Assembly: GCA_964503145.1 (NCBI GenBank)
Contig: CAZCYV010000012.1
Location: 48,499-112,498, forward strand
Source: RBG-16-57-11 sp964503145
GTDB taxonomy: Bacteria; Chloroflexota; Anaerolineae; Anaerolineales; UBA4823
Direction: 5' to 3'
DNA length: 64,000 bases
Positions 1 to 9,069 of the stretch are shown here, piece after piece. A program made the translations under genes and the position numbers. Below the pieces are notes generated by a model. It was not told where the DNA came from and did no database searches. It saw only the letters and a list, made by a program, of their open reading frames with translations. Each line of letters opens with the position of its first letter. The stretch's first letter is position 1.

Positions 1-112
1 GGTTGGCGATGAACTCCTTGTCCACGAAATGATAGCCCAGGCTCTGGGCGACGCTGCGGGCCAGGGTCCCCCCGCCGCTGCCGTACTCTCTGGAAATGGT
101 GATCACGGCCAT
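1..112 (-). CDS. Cytidylate kinase-like protein (N-terminal part only)
   Basis: Only the first 37 codons are present; the rest lies beyond the left edge. The protein begins MAVITISREYGSGGGTLAR, the phosphate-binding opening of the cytidylate kinase-like family (P-loop NMP kinase fold, normally about 200 residues). The ATG at 112 is preceded by an AAAGGAG ribosome binding site 8 bases upstream, which fixes the start. An extended -10 element lies about 90 bp upstream, divergent from the VOC gene. The substrate cannot be judged from this fragment. Confidence 0.75.
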   Translation of the reverse strand, partial: MAVITISREYGSGGGTLARSVAQSLGYHFVDKEFIAN

Positions 113-199
113 CGCTTCCACTCCTTTAGCGCTAAAACAGTTCCCCAGGGTGATTGCAGCAGGACGATATGAGGCCGGGCAAGCTGTGGTCTGACTAAA

Positions 200-208
200 A
201 TTATAGCA
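200..208 (-). promoter_or_regulatory. Extended -10 promoter (TGCTATAAT) for the kinase
   Basis: Read on the minus strand this is TGCTATAAT, a perfect -10 hexamer with the TG extension. It points to the kinase-like gene starting at 112. The same nine-base element occurs at 257-265, 8908-8916 and 17727-17735. Confidence 0.6.
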
Positions 209-256
209 TGATTGGGCGCCGCTTGGCTCACTCTCTCCAGCCGGGCGGCCAGGTGG

Positions 257-265
257 TGCTATAAT
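257..265 (+). promoter_or_regulatory. Extended -10 promoter (TGCTATAAT) for the VOC gene
   Basis: TGCTATAAT lies 38 bases before the VOC start codon at 304. No good -35 is seen 17 bp upstream, as expected for an extended -10 promoter. Confidence 0.6.
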
Positions 266-303
266 TGATCTGACAATATTCATCCGAGAAGGCAGATAAA
301 GCC

Positions 304-1194
304 ATGCAGACGACCATCCACCCCGCGGCGCACCTCGGCCGCGTCCATTATACCGTCGCCGACCTGGAGCGGCAGATCGGGTTTTACGCGCACATCCTGG
401 GCTTCGAGTTGCTGCGGCGCAACGGCGAGACCGCCGCTCTGGGGGCCGGCGGGCAGGAGCTTCTGCGCCTGACTCAGGTCGCCGGGGCGCGCCGCGCCCG
501 TGGGACGACCGGTCTGTACCACACCGCTTTCCTGGTCCCCAGCCGCCGGGACCTGGCCCAACTGGCGCGGCGGATCATCGAGACGGGCGCGCCGATGCAG
601 GGCACGGCCAATCATGTCACCCACCTGGCGATCTACCTGCCCGACGCCGAGGGCAACGGCATCGAACTGGCCTGGGATTTTCCCCGCCAGGCCTGGCCGA
701 TGAAAGACGGAAAGCTGCGCTGGGAGGACATGCTGCGCGGCGGGGTCGATCTGGGCGGTCTGCTGGCCGAGTTGGAGCGCGATCCATCGCCCTGGGCCGG
801 GCTAAGCCCGGACACGAAGATCGGACATATCCACCTGCACGTGGCCGACCTGGAGGCTTCGCAGCAGTTCTACCACCAGCTCCTGGGCTTCGACGTCACC
901 TTGATGAGCCAGGAGATGGGGGCGCTGTTCGTCAGCGCCGGCGGCTATCACCACCACATCGGGATGAACATCTGGCGCGGCCGCGGCGCGCCGCCCCCGC
1001 CGCCAGACGCCGTCGGTTTGCGTGACTACACGGTGATGCTGCCTGACCAGGCCGAGGCGCAACGGCTGGCTGAACGGGTGCAGGCAGCCGGAGGAGAGGC
1101 GCAGGCCACGCCAGAGGGGATCTTACTGCGCGACCCGGCGCAGAATAGGATAGTGCTAGAATACCAGGCTCATCCCCATTTACAAACGCTTTGA
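304..1194 (+). CDS. VOC (glyoxalase/extradiol dioxygenase) family protein, CatE-like, two domains
   Basis: 296 residues with two vicinal-oxygen-chelate modules. The first spans about residues 10-125 (GRVHYTVADLERQIGFY, then HLAIYLPDAEGNGIELAWD). The second spans about 170-290 (IGHIHLHVADLEASQQFY, then a GYHHHIGMN segment and a terminal IVLEY). Paired VOC modules of this size match CatE-type catechol 2,3-dioxygenase-like proteins, in which paired His and a Glu bind a metal. The true substrate is unknown, and many relatives are annotated only as VOC proteins. It is monocistronic, with its own extended -10 promoter at 257-265 and a GAGAAGG-like site before the ATG. Confidence 0.8.
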   Translation: MQTTIHPAAHLGRVHYTVADLERQIGFYAHILGFELLRRNGETAALGAGGQELLRLTQVAGARRARGTTGLYHTAFLVPSRRDLAQLARRIIETGAPMQGTANHVTHLAIYLPDAEGNGIELAWDFPRQAWPMKDGKLRWEDMLRGGVDLGGLLAELERDPSPWAGLSPDTKIGHIHLHVADLEASQQFYHQLLGFDVTLMSQEMGALFVSAGGYHHHIGMNIWRGRGAPPPPPDAVGLRDYTVMLPDQAEAQRLAERVQAAGGEAQATPEGILLRDPAQNRIVLEYQAHPHLQTL

Positions 1195-1471
1195 TCGACG
1201 CGCTATCCCGATTAAGGTGGCTGCATTATTCGACCAGAGCCGGTTTTCTGCGAGTCAACCGCCCGCCCTGGACGTTCCACGGGTGGTAGCTGTACTGTAC
1301 CATGATCGTCCCCGGCGCCCCCAGGCGGCGACGGACGATGCGCCCGGCGGGGCGTGAGTGCGTAAGCATACAATGACCAGGGGAAAAGCCCTAATGGGGT
1401 GTTTAGGACGATATTTCAGAGTACAAATGTAGGATTCGGTCCGATTGTGCGGGACGATAAATGCAGATTCG

Positions 1472-1747
1472 CTATCCTTGATTTTTTCTTGAGACCCATT
1501 TGTCAAGAGCAAACATTATCAGAAGCATTGGGAGACCAATTGTAGCAAAGAGCAAGGAACTCAGACATACAACCACACTTGGGCTGAAAGCTCCTTTTGA
1601 GTATTCGATAAGGCCATAAACAAAGTAAGACAAGACGAAGACTGCTATTGTTGCCTGCCGCATTGTTACCTTTCTAAACCGTATGCCTGCCATCAAAACC
1701 ATGCATACAATCATAAAGATGGTTACGAACGAAAATTTAAGATTCAT
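1472..1747 (-). CDS. Small membrane protein downstream of an RHS cassette (possible immunity protein)
   Basis: 91 residues and three hydrophobic segments: about residues 5-22, 32-50 and 58-82, the last with IGLPMLLIMFALDKW. Its ATG follows the previous stop by a single base, so translation is probably coupled. The gene is AT-rich in a GC-rich genome, like the other genes behind the two RHS cores, suggesting recent transfer. I recognise no family. Position after an RHS tip is the classic place for an immunity gene, but that role is inferred from context only. Confidence 0.5.
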   Translation of the reverse strand: MNLKFSFVTIFMIVCMVLMAGIRFRKVTMRQATIAVFVLSYFVYGLIEYSKGAFSPSVVVCLSSLLFATIGLPMLLIMFALDKWVSRKNQG

Positions 1748-1748
1748 C

Positions 1749-1970
1749 TTATCTATACCTTACTTCAACTGTAGTGAACTCCTTAACAAAATAAAGGATC
1801 AGCTTTTGAAAAAGCATATCGGTAGCAATGATTCCAAGATTAACGGCAGGTGCTAAAACCCCAACTGATGCGATGCAACTGAACGGATCAACACAAGCAG
1901 CCAGGCCAGCTGCCCCTATGAACGCTGTAACAATGCCGGCAACTGCGGGACCAGAAGCAAATTTGAACAA
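1749..1970 (-). CDS. Hydrophobic RHS-tip-like fragment in frame with the upstream RHS gene
   Basis: 73 residues from a TTG at 1970, rich in Ala/Gly/Val (FASGPAVAGIVTAF, then AACVDPFSCIASVGVLAP). The reading frame is open upstream all the way to 2087, where it meets the stop codon of the RHS gene in the same frame. It may therefore be the former C-terminal tip of that protein cut off by one TAG codon, or a short independent gene. The start is uncertain because no convincing ribosome binding site precedes the TTG. The next gene starts one base after its stop. AT-rich composition. Confidence 0.4.
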   Translation of the reverse strand: MFKFASGPAVAGIVTAFIGAAGLAACVDPFSCIASVGVLAPAVNLGIIATDMLFQKLILYFVKEFTTVEVRYR

Positions 1971-2087
1971 ACCTAATAACGCGCCAGGGTTTGATAAATT
2001 CTCCCATAGTATGTCTATTTGAAAATCGAAAACGCACCTCGGGCTAATTAGGCAATCATCTATAAGTGCGAGAAGAAAGCCTGTATT

Positions 2088-2879
2088 CTACTTGCTCTCC
2101 AAAAATTCGAGAGGAGTTCCGTAGAGGTGCTCCAACTGGCTGATAGTTAGCCTGCTTAGTAACGCTGCTTCAATGTTATATTCCTCGCTAATGGCTTTAA
2201 TCAATTCCTTGCGTACGCAGGGGTTCTCCTCCCAGGCGGCACGGTCCTTGGCAAGATTTCTTATGTGGCGCCGCCAGCTTGCCTCCCCCTTATCAAACAT
2301 GACTTGCTCTAAGTCGCGTCCGGTTGGGTCAATATAATTCAGTGGCGAATTGTTTACGTACGCATACCGATCCCACGCCTGCACCCCCTGCGACGCCTCG
2401 GGGATCAGCGTGTCCGCCTGGGCAAACCTCCCCAGCGCCGGGTCGTACCACCTGGCATTGAAGAAATCCAGCCCCAGGCTCGCCTGCCGGTACTGCCCGG
2501 TGAACTGGTACGGCGTCCCCACCTCCCCAAAGCGCGTCTCGCCCCACGGCTTGTAGCCCTGGTGCAGCTCGCTCGCCCCGTCGTAGCTCACGCTGGCGCT
2601 GCCCAGGTGATCCCCCAGCAGCCAGGTCACGCTCCCGCTCCCCCGGCGCATCGCCAGGCGCGTCGTCCCGGCGTAATAGTAGCGCACTGCGCTGGCGGGC
2701 GTCCCGCTCCACTCGAAGTAGTTGCCGATGAACACCGTGGTCGTCCCGCCTTCGATCGCCAGCACGCGCTTGCCGTCCCCGTCATAGACGAAGCTGGCCG
2801 TGGCCGCCCCGCTCACCTGCACCAGGCGGTTCTCGGCGTCGTAGAGCAAAGTGTCATTTTTTGGCCGATAGTGTGCCAT
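2088..2879 (-). CDS. Orphan RHS repeat-associated core protein, cassette 2
   Basis: 263 residues. It opens with a YD-repeat-like piece (LLYDAENRLVQVSG), then an RHS repeat-associated core ending RFAQADTLIPEASQG to YVNNSPLNYIDPTGRD. A distinct tip of about 75 residues follows (to PLEFLESK). Full RHS proteins carry dozens of YD repeats and are over 1000 residues long, so this is a displaced core-plus-tip cassette lacking the shell. The core DNA (2270-2838) is almost identical to 3862-4430 in cassette 1. Divergence begins just after DKGEASWRRH, so the tips were exchanged. It could be a silent donor cassette, a pseudogene, or an expressed short protein. Confidence 0.65.
   Translation of the reverse strand: MAHYRPKNDTLLYDAENRLVQVSGAATASFVYDGDGKRVLAIEGGTTTVFIGNYFEWSGTPASAVRYYYAGTTRLAMRRGSGSVTWLLGDHLGSASVSYDGASELHQGYKPWGETRFGEVGTPYQFTGQYRQASLGLDFFNARWYDPALGRFAQADTLIPEASQGVQAWDRYAYVNNSPLNYIDPTGRDLEQVMFDKGEASWRRHIRNLAKDRAAWEENPCVRKELIKAISEEYNIEAALLSRLTISQLEHLYGTPLEFLESK
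2270..2838. repeat. RHS core direct repeat, copy 2
   Basis: 569 bp aligned without gaps to 3862-4430 (constant offset 1592) with few substitutions. It encodes the RHS core; the flanking DNA on both sides differs. Confidence 0.85.
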
Positions 2880-2893
2880 TAGCCTTCATCCAG

Positions 2894-2907
2894 AGTATAC
2901 CGCGGGT
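2894..2907 (-). promoter_or_regulatory. Shared 14-bp element with -10-like TATACT ahead of RHS cassette 2
   Basis: The 14 bases here recur exactly at 4513-4526, ahead of cassette 1. On the minus strand they read ACCCGCGGTATACT, ending in a good -10 hexamer 14 bases before the start at 2879. It may be a kept promoter or the edge of the duplicated unit. Confidence 0.4.
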
Positions 2908-3034
2908 TTTCGGCGAAGGCGCGCCGATGATTCGCGTCCGAACGCGTCTGGCGAGTCCGCCGGGGGGTAATGGCGCCGCGCCCAGGAGATAAGGCTGTCG
3001 CCGGTGTACGGGATGATACTTAAGAGTACAAGTA

Positions 3035-3226
3035 TTAATTACCCCATCCCATAACTTTTGTGAGAAGCACTGATAATATTAATCCGAAACAACCTGCAAT
3101 AACAATTAAGAGCCCATAATACCTAAAGAATTTGGGACGCGAAGCCCAACGGCTTGTCAATATCACCGAGAATCCAAGGATTCCAATGATTATAGATGTA
3201 ACGAACACAAGAGCAATTGTAGGCAT
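3035..3226 (-). CDS. Small two-helix membrane protein in the RHS region
   Basis: 63 residues with hydrophobic segments at about 3-24 and 36-57 (YYGLLIVIAGCFGLILSVLL). An AAGGAAGG-type ribosome binding site sits just before the ATG. It follows the 68-residue membrane gene by 24 bases and is AT-rich. The family is not recognised; an immunity or accessory role is inferred from position. Confidence 0.5.
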   Translation of the reverse strand: MPTIALVFVTSIIIGILGFSVILTSRWASRPKFFRYYGLLIVIAGCFGLILSVLLTKVMGWGN

Positions 3227-3250
3227 TAAGCACCTTCCTTGTTAGAAATC

Positions 3251-3457
3251 TTATTTGTGTTTGCTTTTATGCCATAAACTGACTATCATGTAATTGAAAG
3301 GAACCAAAAGTACACAACAAATGGAAGATATAATCCAGAAATACTCTAACGGTAGATCTGTATTCCAGAATCCACCGAGGTAAATACCGGCAGTAATTAC
3401 TGGTAGGACAATTATTGTAGAAAATAAAGCAAGTAAGACTCTTCTTTGAATGCTCAT
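3251..3457 (-). CDS. Small two-helix membrane protein directly after RHS cassette 1
   Basis: 68 residues with two membrane segments, about 8-28 and 38-58 (YFWIISSICCVLLVPFNYMI), and a basic tail (HKSKHK). The ATG lies 9 bases after the stop of the RHS gene, with AAGGTG as binding site, so the two are co-transcribed. A membrane protein paired with a hydrophobic RHS tip fits an immunity protein against a membrane-acting toxin. This is inference; no family was recognised. Confidence 0.55.
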   Translation of the reverse strand: MSIQRRVLLALFSTIIVLPVITAGIYLGGFWNTDLPLEYFWIISSICCVLLVPFNYMIVSLWHKSKHK

Positions 3458-3466
3458 ATTTTCACC

Positions 3467-4504
3467 TTACTTTAGCGTTGGATTTTTAGAATGCGGCGGC
3501 AAACAACCAGAGTTGAGGATAGTTTTAATTCCAGCACCAACGATAATTGCTCCTACTACGGTCATGACTAACCCAACTCCAAATCCATGAAGACCAACAA
3601 AGACGCCGACTATTGTGGGTGAGGTTATGGTTAATTCCGCCACGCTTGCAGTTACCAGTCCAACACCCAATATGGCGACTACGCTTCCAAAAGCAATTAA
3701 AGTTGTACCACCTAGTATATCGTTGGCGTTACAACTACAATCGCTTTCATCGGAAGTGTCGCCTGTAGCAGGCAACTTTGGCCCGTTATATTCCTTATCT
3801 CTAGTAATATTGTTCCGTTGATCTCTGTGCCTTGATTCCGAAGTTAAATTTTCTAAATGACGGCGCCAGCTTGCCTCCCCTTTATCAAACATGATTTGCT
3901 CTAAGTCGCGTCCGGTTGGGTCAATATAATTCAGTGGCGAATTGTTTACGTACGCATACCGATCCCACGCCTGCACCCCCTGCGACGCCTCGGGGATCAG
4001 CGTGTCCGCCTGGGCAAACCTCCCCAGCGCCGGGTCATACCACCTGGCATTGAAGAAATCCAGCCCCAGGCTCGCCTGCCGGTACTGCCCGGTGAACTGG
4101 TACGGCGTCCCCATCTCCCCAAAGCGCGTCTCACCCCACGGCTTGTACCCCTGGTGCAGCGCGCTCGTCCCGTCGTAGCTCACGCTGGTGCTGCCCAGGT
4201 GATCCCCCAGCAGCCAGGTCACGCTCCCGCTCCCCCGGCGCATCGCCAGGCGCGTCGTCCCGGCATAGTCGTAGCGCACTGCGCTGGCGGGCGTCCCGCT
4301 CCACTCGAAGTAGTTACCGATGAACACCGTGGTCGTCCCGCCCTCGATCGCCAGCACGCGCTTGCCGTCCCCGTCATAGACGAAGCTGGCCGTGGCCGCC
4401 CCGCTCACCTGCACCAGGCGGTTTTCGGCGGCGCAAGACGGGGTGTGCGTCTGCGGCCCGCCGTTGCCATTCCGGCGATCTTCGAGCGTTAGGGCGTTGC
4501 TCAT
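3467..4504 (-). CDS. Orphan RHS repeat-associated core protein with hydrophobic tip, cassette 1
   Basis: 345 residues from the ATG at 4504, chosen because a -10-like TATACT (minus strand of 4513-4518) lies between it and the other possible ATG at 4534. After a short unrelated N-terminus come the YD piece AAENRLVQVSG and the same RHS core as cassette 2, to NYIDPTGRD. The tip of about 150 residues differs: a charged linker (SESRHRDQRNN), a Cys-rich DCSCNAND, then two or three long hydrophobic stretches (GSVVAILGVGLVTASVAEL; GVGLVMTVVGAIIVGAGI). Such a tip suggests action at membranes. The YD-repeat shell is missing, so delivery as a normal RHS toxin is unlikely from this gene alone. Confidence 0.65.
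   Translation of the reverse strand: MSNALTLEDRRNGNGGPQTHTPSCAAENRLVQVSGAATASFVYDGDGKRVLAIEGGTTTVFIGNYFEWSGTPASAVRYDYAGTTRLAMRRGSGSVTWLLGDHLGSTSVSYDGTSALHQGYKPWGETRFGEMGTPYQFTGQYRQASLGLDFFNARWYDPALGRFAQADTLIPEASQGVQAWDRYAYVNNSPLNYIDPTGRDLEQIMFDKGEASWRRHLENLTSESRHRDQRNNITRDKEYNGPKLPATGDTSDESDCSCNANDILGGTTLIAFGSVVAILGVGLVTASVAELTITSPTIVGVFVGLHGFGVGLVMTVVGAIIVGAGIKTILNSGCLPPHSKNPTLK
3862..4430. repeat. RHS core direct repeat, copy 1
   Basis: Partner of 2270-2838: 569 bp, same orientation, no gaps, only scattered substitutions. Its GC-rich sequence contrasts with the AT-rich tip that follows. Confidence 0.85.
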
Positions 4505-4512
4505 TGCTGATA

Positions 4513-4526
4513 AGTATACCGCGGGT
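4513..4526 (-). promoter_or_regulatory. Shared 14-bp element with -10-like TATACT ahead of RHS cassette 1
   Basis: Exact copy of 2894-2907. On the minus strand TATACT ends 8 bases before the ATG at 4504, so a transcript from it would have almost no leader. Confidence 0.4.
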
Positions 4527-4652
4527 CTTGACATAGCCGGGCGCTATTGGCAGCGGACAGGCGCTCGAAATCCACAATTTCCTCACCTCTAACGCCTGCC
4601 TTTATGGTAGACTTAATGGTTGTTTCAGGAGCAACCCCCGAAAGGACGTCCG

Positions 4653-5027
4653 ATGACCCGTTCGCGCAAAGACCTGATGGTGGATCGTTTGAGAGAGATG
4701 CAGGCCGCCTCGCCGGATATCATCGCCTCGGCGGTGGTGTCTGTGGATGGGTTGATCATGGCCTCCGCCCTGCCCGCCGATGTCGAAGAAGACCGCGTCT
4801 CGGCCATGTCCGCCGCCATGCTCAGCCTGGGCGAGCGCATCGCTATGGAGCTGGGGCGCGGCGCCCTGGAGCAGGTGTATATCCGCGGCGACAGCGGCTA
4901 TGTGCTGGTCACCGCCGTCGGCCAGGAGGCCGTGCTCACCGCCCTGGCCCGCGATGGCGCCAAGCTGGGCTTGATCTTCCTCGAAATGCGCCGCGCGGCG
5001 GAACATCTGGCGCGCATCGTTGGCTGA
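4653..5027 (+). CDS. Roadblock/LC7 domain protein
   Basis: 124 residues forming one Roadblock/LC7 (longin-like) fold: an N-terminal helix (LMVDRLREMQAASPDI), the strand AVVSVDGLIMASALP, a long helix MSAAMLSLGERIAMELGRG, the strands EQVYIRGDSGYVLVTAVG, and a final helix LEMRRAAEHLARIV. In bacteria such proteins often work with small Ras-like GTPases of the MglA type as MglB-like partners. No GTPase gene is in this window, so the partner is unknown. The ATG at 4653 has an AAAGGA site 6 bases upstream. pyrG follows in the same direction. Confidence 0.8.
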   Translation: MTRSRKDLMVDRLREMQAASPDIIASAVVSVDGLIMASALPADVEEDRVSAMSAAMLSLGERIAMELGRGALEQVYIRGDSGYVLVTAVGQEAVLTALARDGAKLGLIFLEMRRAAEHLARIVG

Positions 5028-5159
5028 TCGCCGCCGCGAACCTTAATTTCACCGACAGGTGGGGAGGTCGCCATACGATGGCCCTCCCCACTTCCTTTGT
5101 AGATGGATTGCCATTGCAGGGGCGGGAGTGTCCCTGGGATATCGATTTTGGAGGAGCGC

Positions 5160-6794
<1,635 letters not shown>

Positions 6795-6988
6795 AGGCTC
6801 ACAAAGCCCTGCGGTCGCGACCGATAGGCCCCGCGCAGCTCGTCTGGCAGCATCGCTGCGGGAGCAAACATGAATTCGTGGAAATAGATTATACTTGCTG
6901 GGGCCTGGCAACAGCAAGCCGCAGCAAAACCGTTGTGGCCGAAACGAACGCTAAAAACCAAAACAATTCCAAAAATGAGGTGAAAAAC

Positions 6989-8278
6989 ATGGACACGATA
7001 ATCGAAGATGTCATTGGGCGAGAGATTCTAGACTCGCGCGGCAACCCTACGGTCGAGGTCGAAGTACATCTAATGGATGGCTCGGTGGGGCGGGCGGCCA
7101 TCCCCTCCGGCGCATCGACGGGGGTTCACGAAGCCCTGGAATTGCGCGACGGCGACAAGTCTCGCTACCTGGGCAAAGGGGTGCTGACCGCCGTGGAACA
7201 CGTCAATGGTGAGATCGCCGACGCCCTGGTCGGTTGGGACGCGGTCGAGCAGAAGGCCATCGATCAGATGCTGATCGAACTGGACGGCACACCCAATAAA
7301 TCCCGGCTGGGCGCCAACGCCATCCTGGGTTGCAGCCTGGCGACGGCCAAGGCGGCTGCCAACGCCCTGGATCTGCCGCTGTTCCGCTATATCGGCGGCG
7401 TGTACGCGCACGTGCTGCCGGTGCCGATGATGAACATCCTGAACGGCGGCGTACACACCGGCTGGCAGTCTGTTGACGCCCAGGAGTTCATGGTCATGCC
7501 CCTGGGCGCCGAATCCTTTGCCGAGGGCCTGCGCTGGGGCGCCGAAATCTATCACGCCCTAAAGACCGTCCTGAAAGCTCGCGGTTATACCACTCTGGTC
7601 GGCGATGAGGGTGGTTACGCCCCGGCGCTGAAGGCCAACGCCGAGGCGGTAGAAGTAATCCTCGAAGCCATTACAAAGGCCGGTTACAAGGCTGGCGAGC
7701 AGGTAGCCATTGCCCTCGACCCGGCGGCTTCAGAATTCTATGAAGAAGATACCGGCCTCTATAACTTGCGCAAGGAAGGCCGCAAGCTGACCAGCGAGGA
7801 GATGGTGGCTTTCTGGAAGTCCTGGGTGGATCAATACCCCATCGTCTCTCTCGAAGACGGCCTGGCGCAAGATGACTGGGATGGCTGGCAGCACTTGCAG
7901 GCAGAATTGGGAAGCCGCATCCAGATCGTGGCGGATGACCTGCTGGTGACCAACCCGGAGCGCGTCCGCCGGGCGATCGAAGTAAAAGCCGCCAATGCCC
8001 TGCTGGTCAAGTTGAACCAGATCGGCTCGCTCACCGAGACCATCGAAGCGGTTGAGCTTTGCCATCGCGCCGGCTGGCGCACGGTCACCTCGCACCGCTC
8101 CGGCGAGACCGAAGACTCCACCATCGCCGACCTGGTGGTGGCGCTGAACATGGGCCAGATCAAGACCGGCGCGCCGGCGCGCTCCGACCGTGTGGCAAAA
8201 TACAACCAGCTTCTGCGCATCGAGGAGATGCTGGGCGATACGGCCCGCTATGCCGGCTGGTCCGCCCTGCGCCGCTAG
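6989..8278 (+). CDS. eno: Enolase
   Basis: 429 residues, full length. It interconverts 2-phosphoglycerate and phosphoenolpyruvate in glycolysis, and is cytosolic. Visible motifs are IIGREILDSRGNPTVEVEV-type N-terminus (here DVIGREILDSRGNP), the general-base and acid loop VGDEGGYAP, Mg-binding ALDPAASEF and VSLEDGL, LLVKLNQIGSLTET with the catalytic Lys, and the signature SHRSGETED. A TATACT -10-like hexamer at 6890-6895 gives a leader of roughly 90 nt. GAGGTG precedes the ATG. Confidence 0.97.
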   Translation: MDTIIEDVIGREILDSRGNPTVEVEVHLMDGSVGRAAIPSGASTGVHEALELRDGDKSRYLGKGVLTAVEHVNGEIADALVGWDAVEQKAIDQMLIELDGTPNKSRLGANAILGCSLATAKAAANALDLPLFRYIGGVYAHVLPVPMMNILNGGVHTGWQSVDAQEFMVMPLGAESFAEGLRWGAEIYHALKTVLKARGYTTLVGDEGGYAPALKANAEAVEVILEAITKAGYKAGEQVAIALDPAASEFYEEDTGLYNLRKEGRKLTSEEMVAFWKSWVDQYPIVSLEDGLAQDDWDGWQHLQAELGSRIQIVADDLLVTNPERVRRAIEVKAANALLVKLNQIGSLTETIEAVELCHRAGWRTVTSHRSGETEDSTIADLVVALNMGQIKTGAPARSDRVAKYNQLLRIEEMLGDTARYAGWSALRR

Positions 8279-8320
8279 CCTTCCGCTCTAGCCGGGATCG
8301 CTGATCCCAGAGCGCATGCC

Positions 8321-8350
8321 AAAAAACGAGCCGCCCTTCAGGCGGCTCGT
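8321..8350 (-). terminator. Intrinsic terminator of the zinc-ribbon gene
   Basis: A perfect 10-bp stem (8326-8335 with 8341-8350) and 5-base loop. On the minus strand it is followed by six T. It lies just after the stop codon at 8355 and may also act weakly on eno from the other side. Confidence 0.85.
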
Positions 8351-8354
8351 CTGC

Positions 8355-8888
8355 TTAACCCGTTTCGACTTCTTCCGGCGCGGGCTGCTCGGCTTCTTCT
8401 GGCGGCAGCGGCTGCAGGGCTTCGTCGAGCGTCAGACCTTCGCGGCGCACCCCTGGCGCCAGCGCCCCGCAGTAGGGGCAGAGGTTCCAGGGTAGCTCCA
8501 TCAGCTTGCCGCACTGGCGGCAGGCCTTGCGCAACCGGGTATGGCAGTTGGGGCAAACGGTCCAGTTTTCTCGGATGCGTCGGCCGCAGCCCGGGCACAG
8601 CGCGCTTTCTTCGATCGAGCGCAGCAGCGCTTCTTCTTCCAGCGAATGCTGGTATTCTTCTTCCAGGGTGCGGGGCGGGCGCAGGATCAGGTAGATGACG
8701 ATGCCCGGCAGGAACAACACCGCCACCACCAGCACCGCCAGGATGCGCGCCAGCGGGTCGCGGGCGCGCTGGCGAATGTCCCGGTACGTCCAGATGACCA
8801 GGCTCAGCCACAAGGCGGCGACGAACGCCCCGCCCCAGGCAGCGAGTAACAGCATGAAATTGCTCAGCGAGGTGGGATCGAAATTCAT
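8355..8888 (-). CDS. Membrane-anchored zinc-ribbon protein
   Basis: 177 residues. Two transmembrane helices, about 12-33 and 47-67 (LAVLVVAVLFLPGIVIYLI), are followed by an acidic helix and a cytoplasmic double zinc ribbon. Four CxxC knuckles are visible: CPGC, CPNC, CRQC and CPYC, with a Pro/Glu-rich tail. The layout resembles PLDc_N/zinc-ribbon membrane proteins common in Chloroflexota whose role is unknown. ATG at 8888 with GGAGAG upstream; extended -10 at 8908-8916; terminator directly downstream, so it is a single-gene unit. Confidence 0.75.
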   Translation of the reverse strand: MNFDPTSLSNFMLLLAAWGGAFVAALWLSLVIWTYRDIRQRARDPLARILAVLVVAVLFLPGIVIYLILRPPRTLEEEYQHSLEEEALLRSIEESALCPGCGRRIRENWTVCPNCHTRLRKACRQCGKLMELPWNLCPYCGALAPGVRREGLTLDEALQPLPPEEAEQPAPEEVETG

Positions 8889-8907
8889 ACGGCTCTCCGT
8901 TGGGCAG

Positions 8908-8916
8908 ATTATAGCA
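8908..8916 (-). promoter_or_regulatory. Extended -10 promoter (TGCTATAAT) for the zinc-ribbon gene
   Basis: Reads TGCTATAAT on the minus strand, 19 bases before the ATG at 8888. It is identical to the elements upstream of the kinase, VOC and methyltransferase genes. Confidence 0.6.
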
Positions 8917-9069
8917 TGTTTGCCTTCTATTTCTCGACGTGGATTGCCCCGGCGCGCCTGGATTGAACAGCCTTGCGCCCGTGCGGCACTTGTTGTATAG
9001 TTGGAGCTGCTCCATGCGCTGGAGACCGAAGCAAAGCCGACCTCGAGGCAAGCACAACAGGAGGGCGAT

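Noticed and set aside
1195..1471. Possible C-terminal coding fragment on the minus strand (peptide with VQYSYHPWNVQ near 1270-1330).
   Set aside because: Too short, no recognised family and no start or ribosome binding site; the rest of the gap shows no feature.
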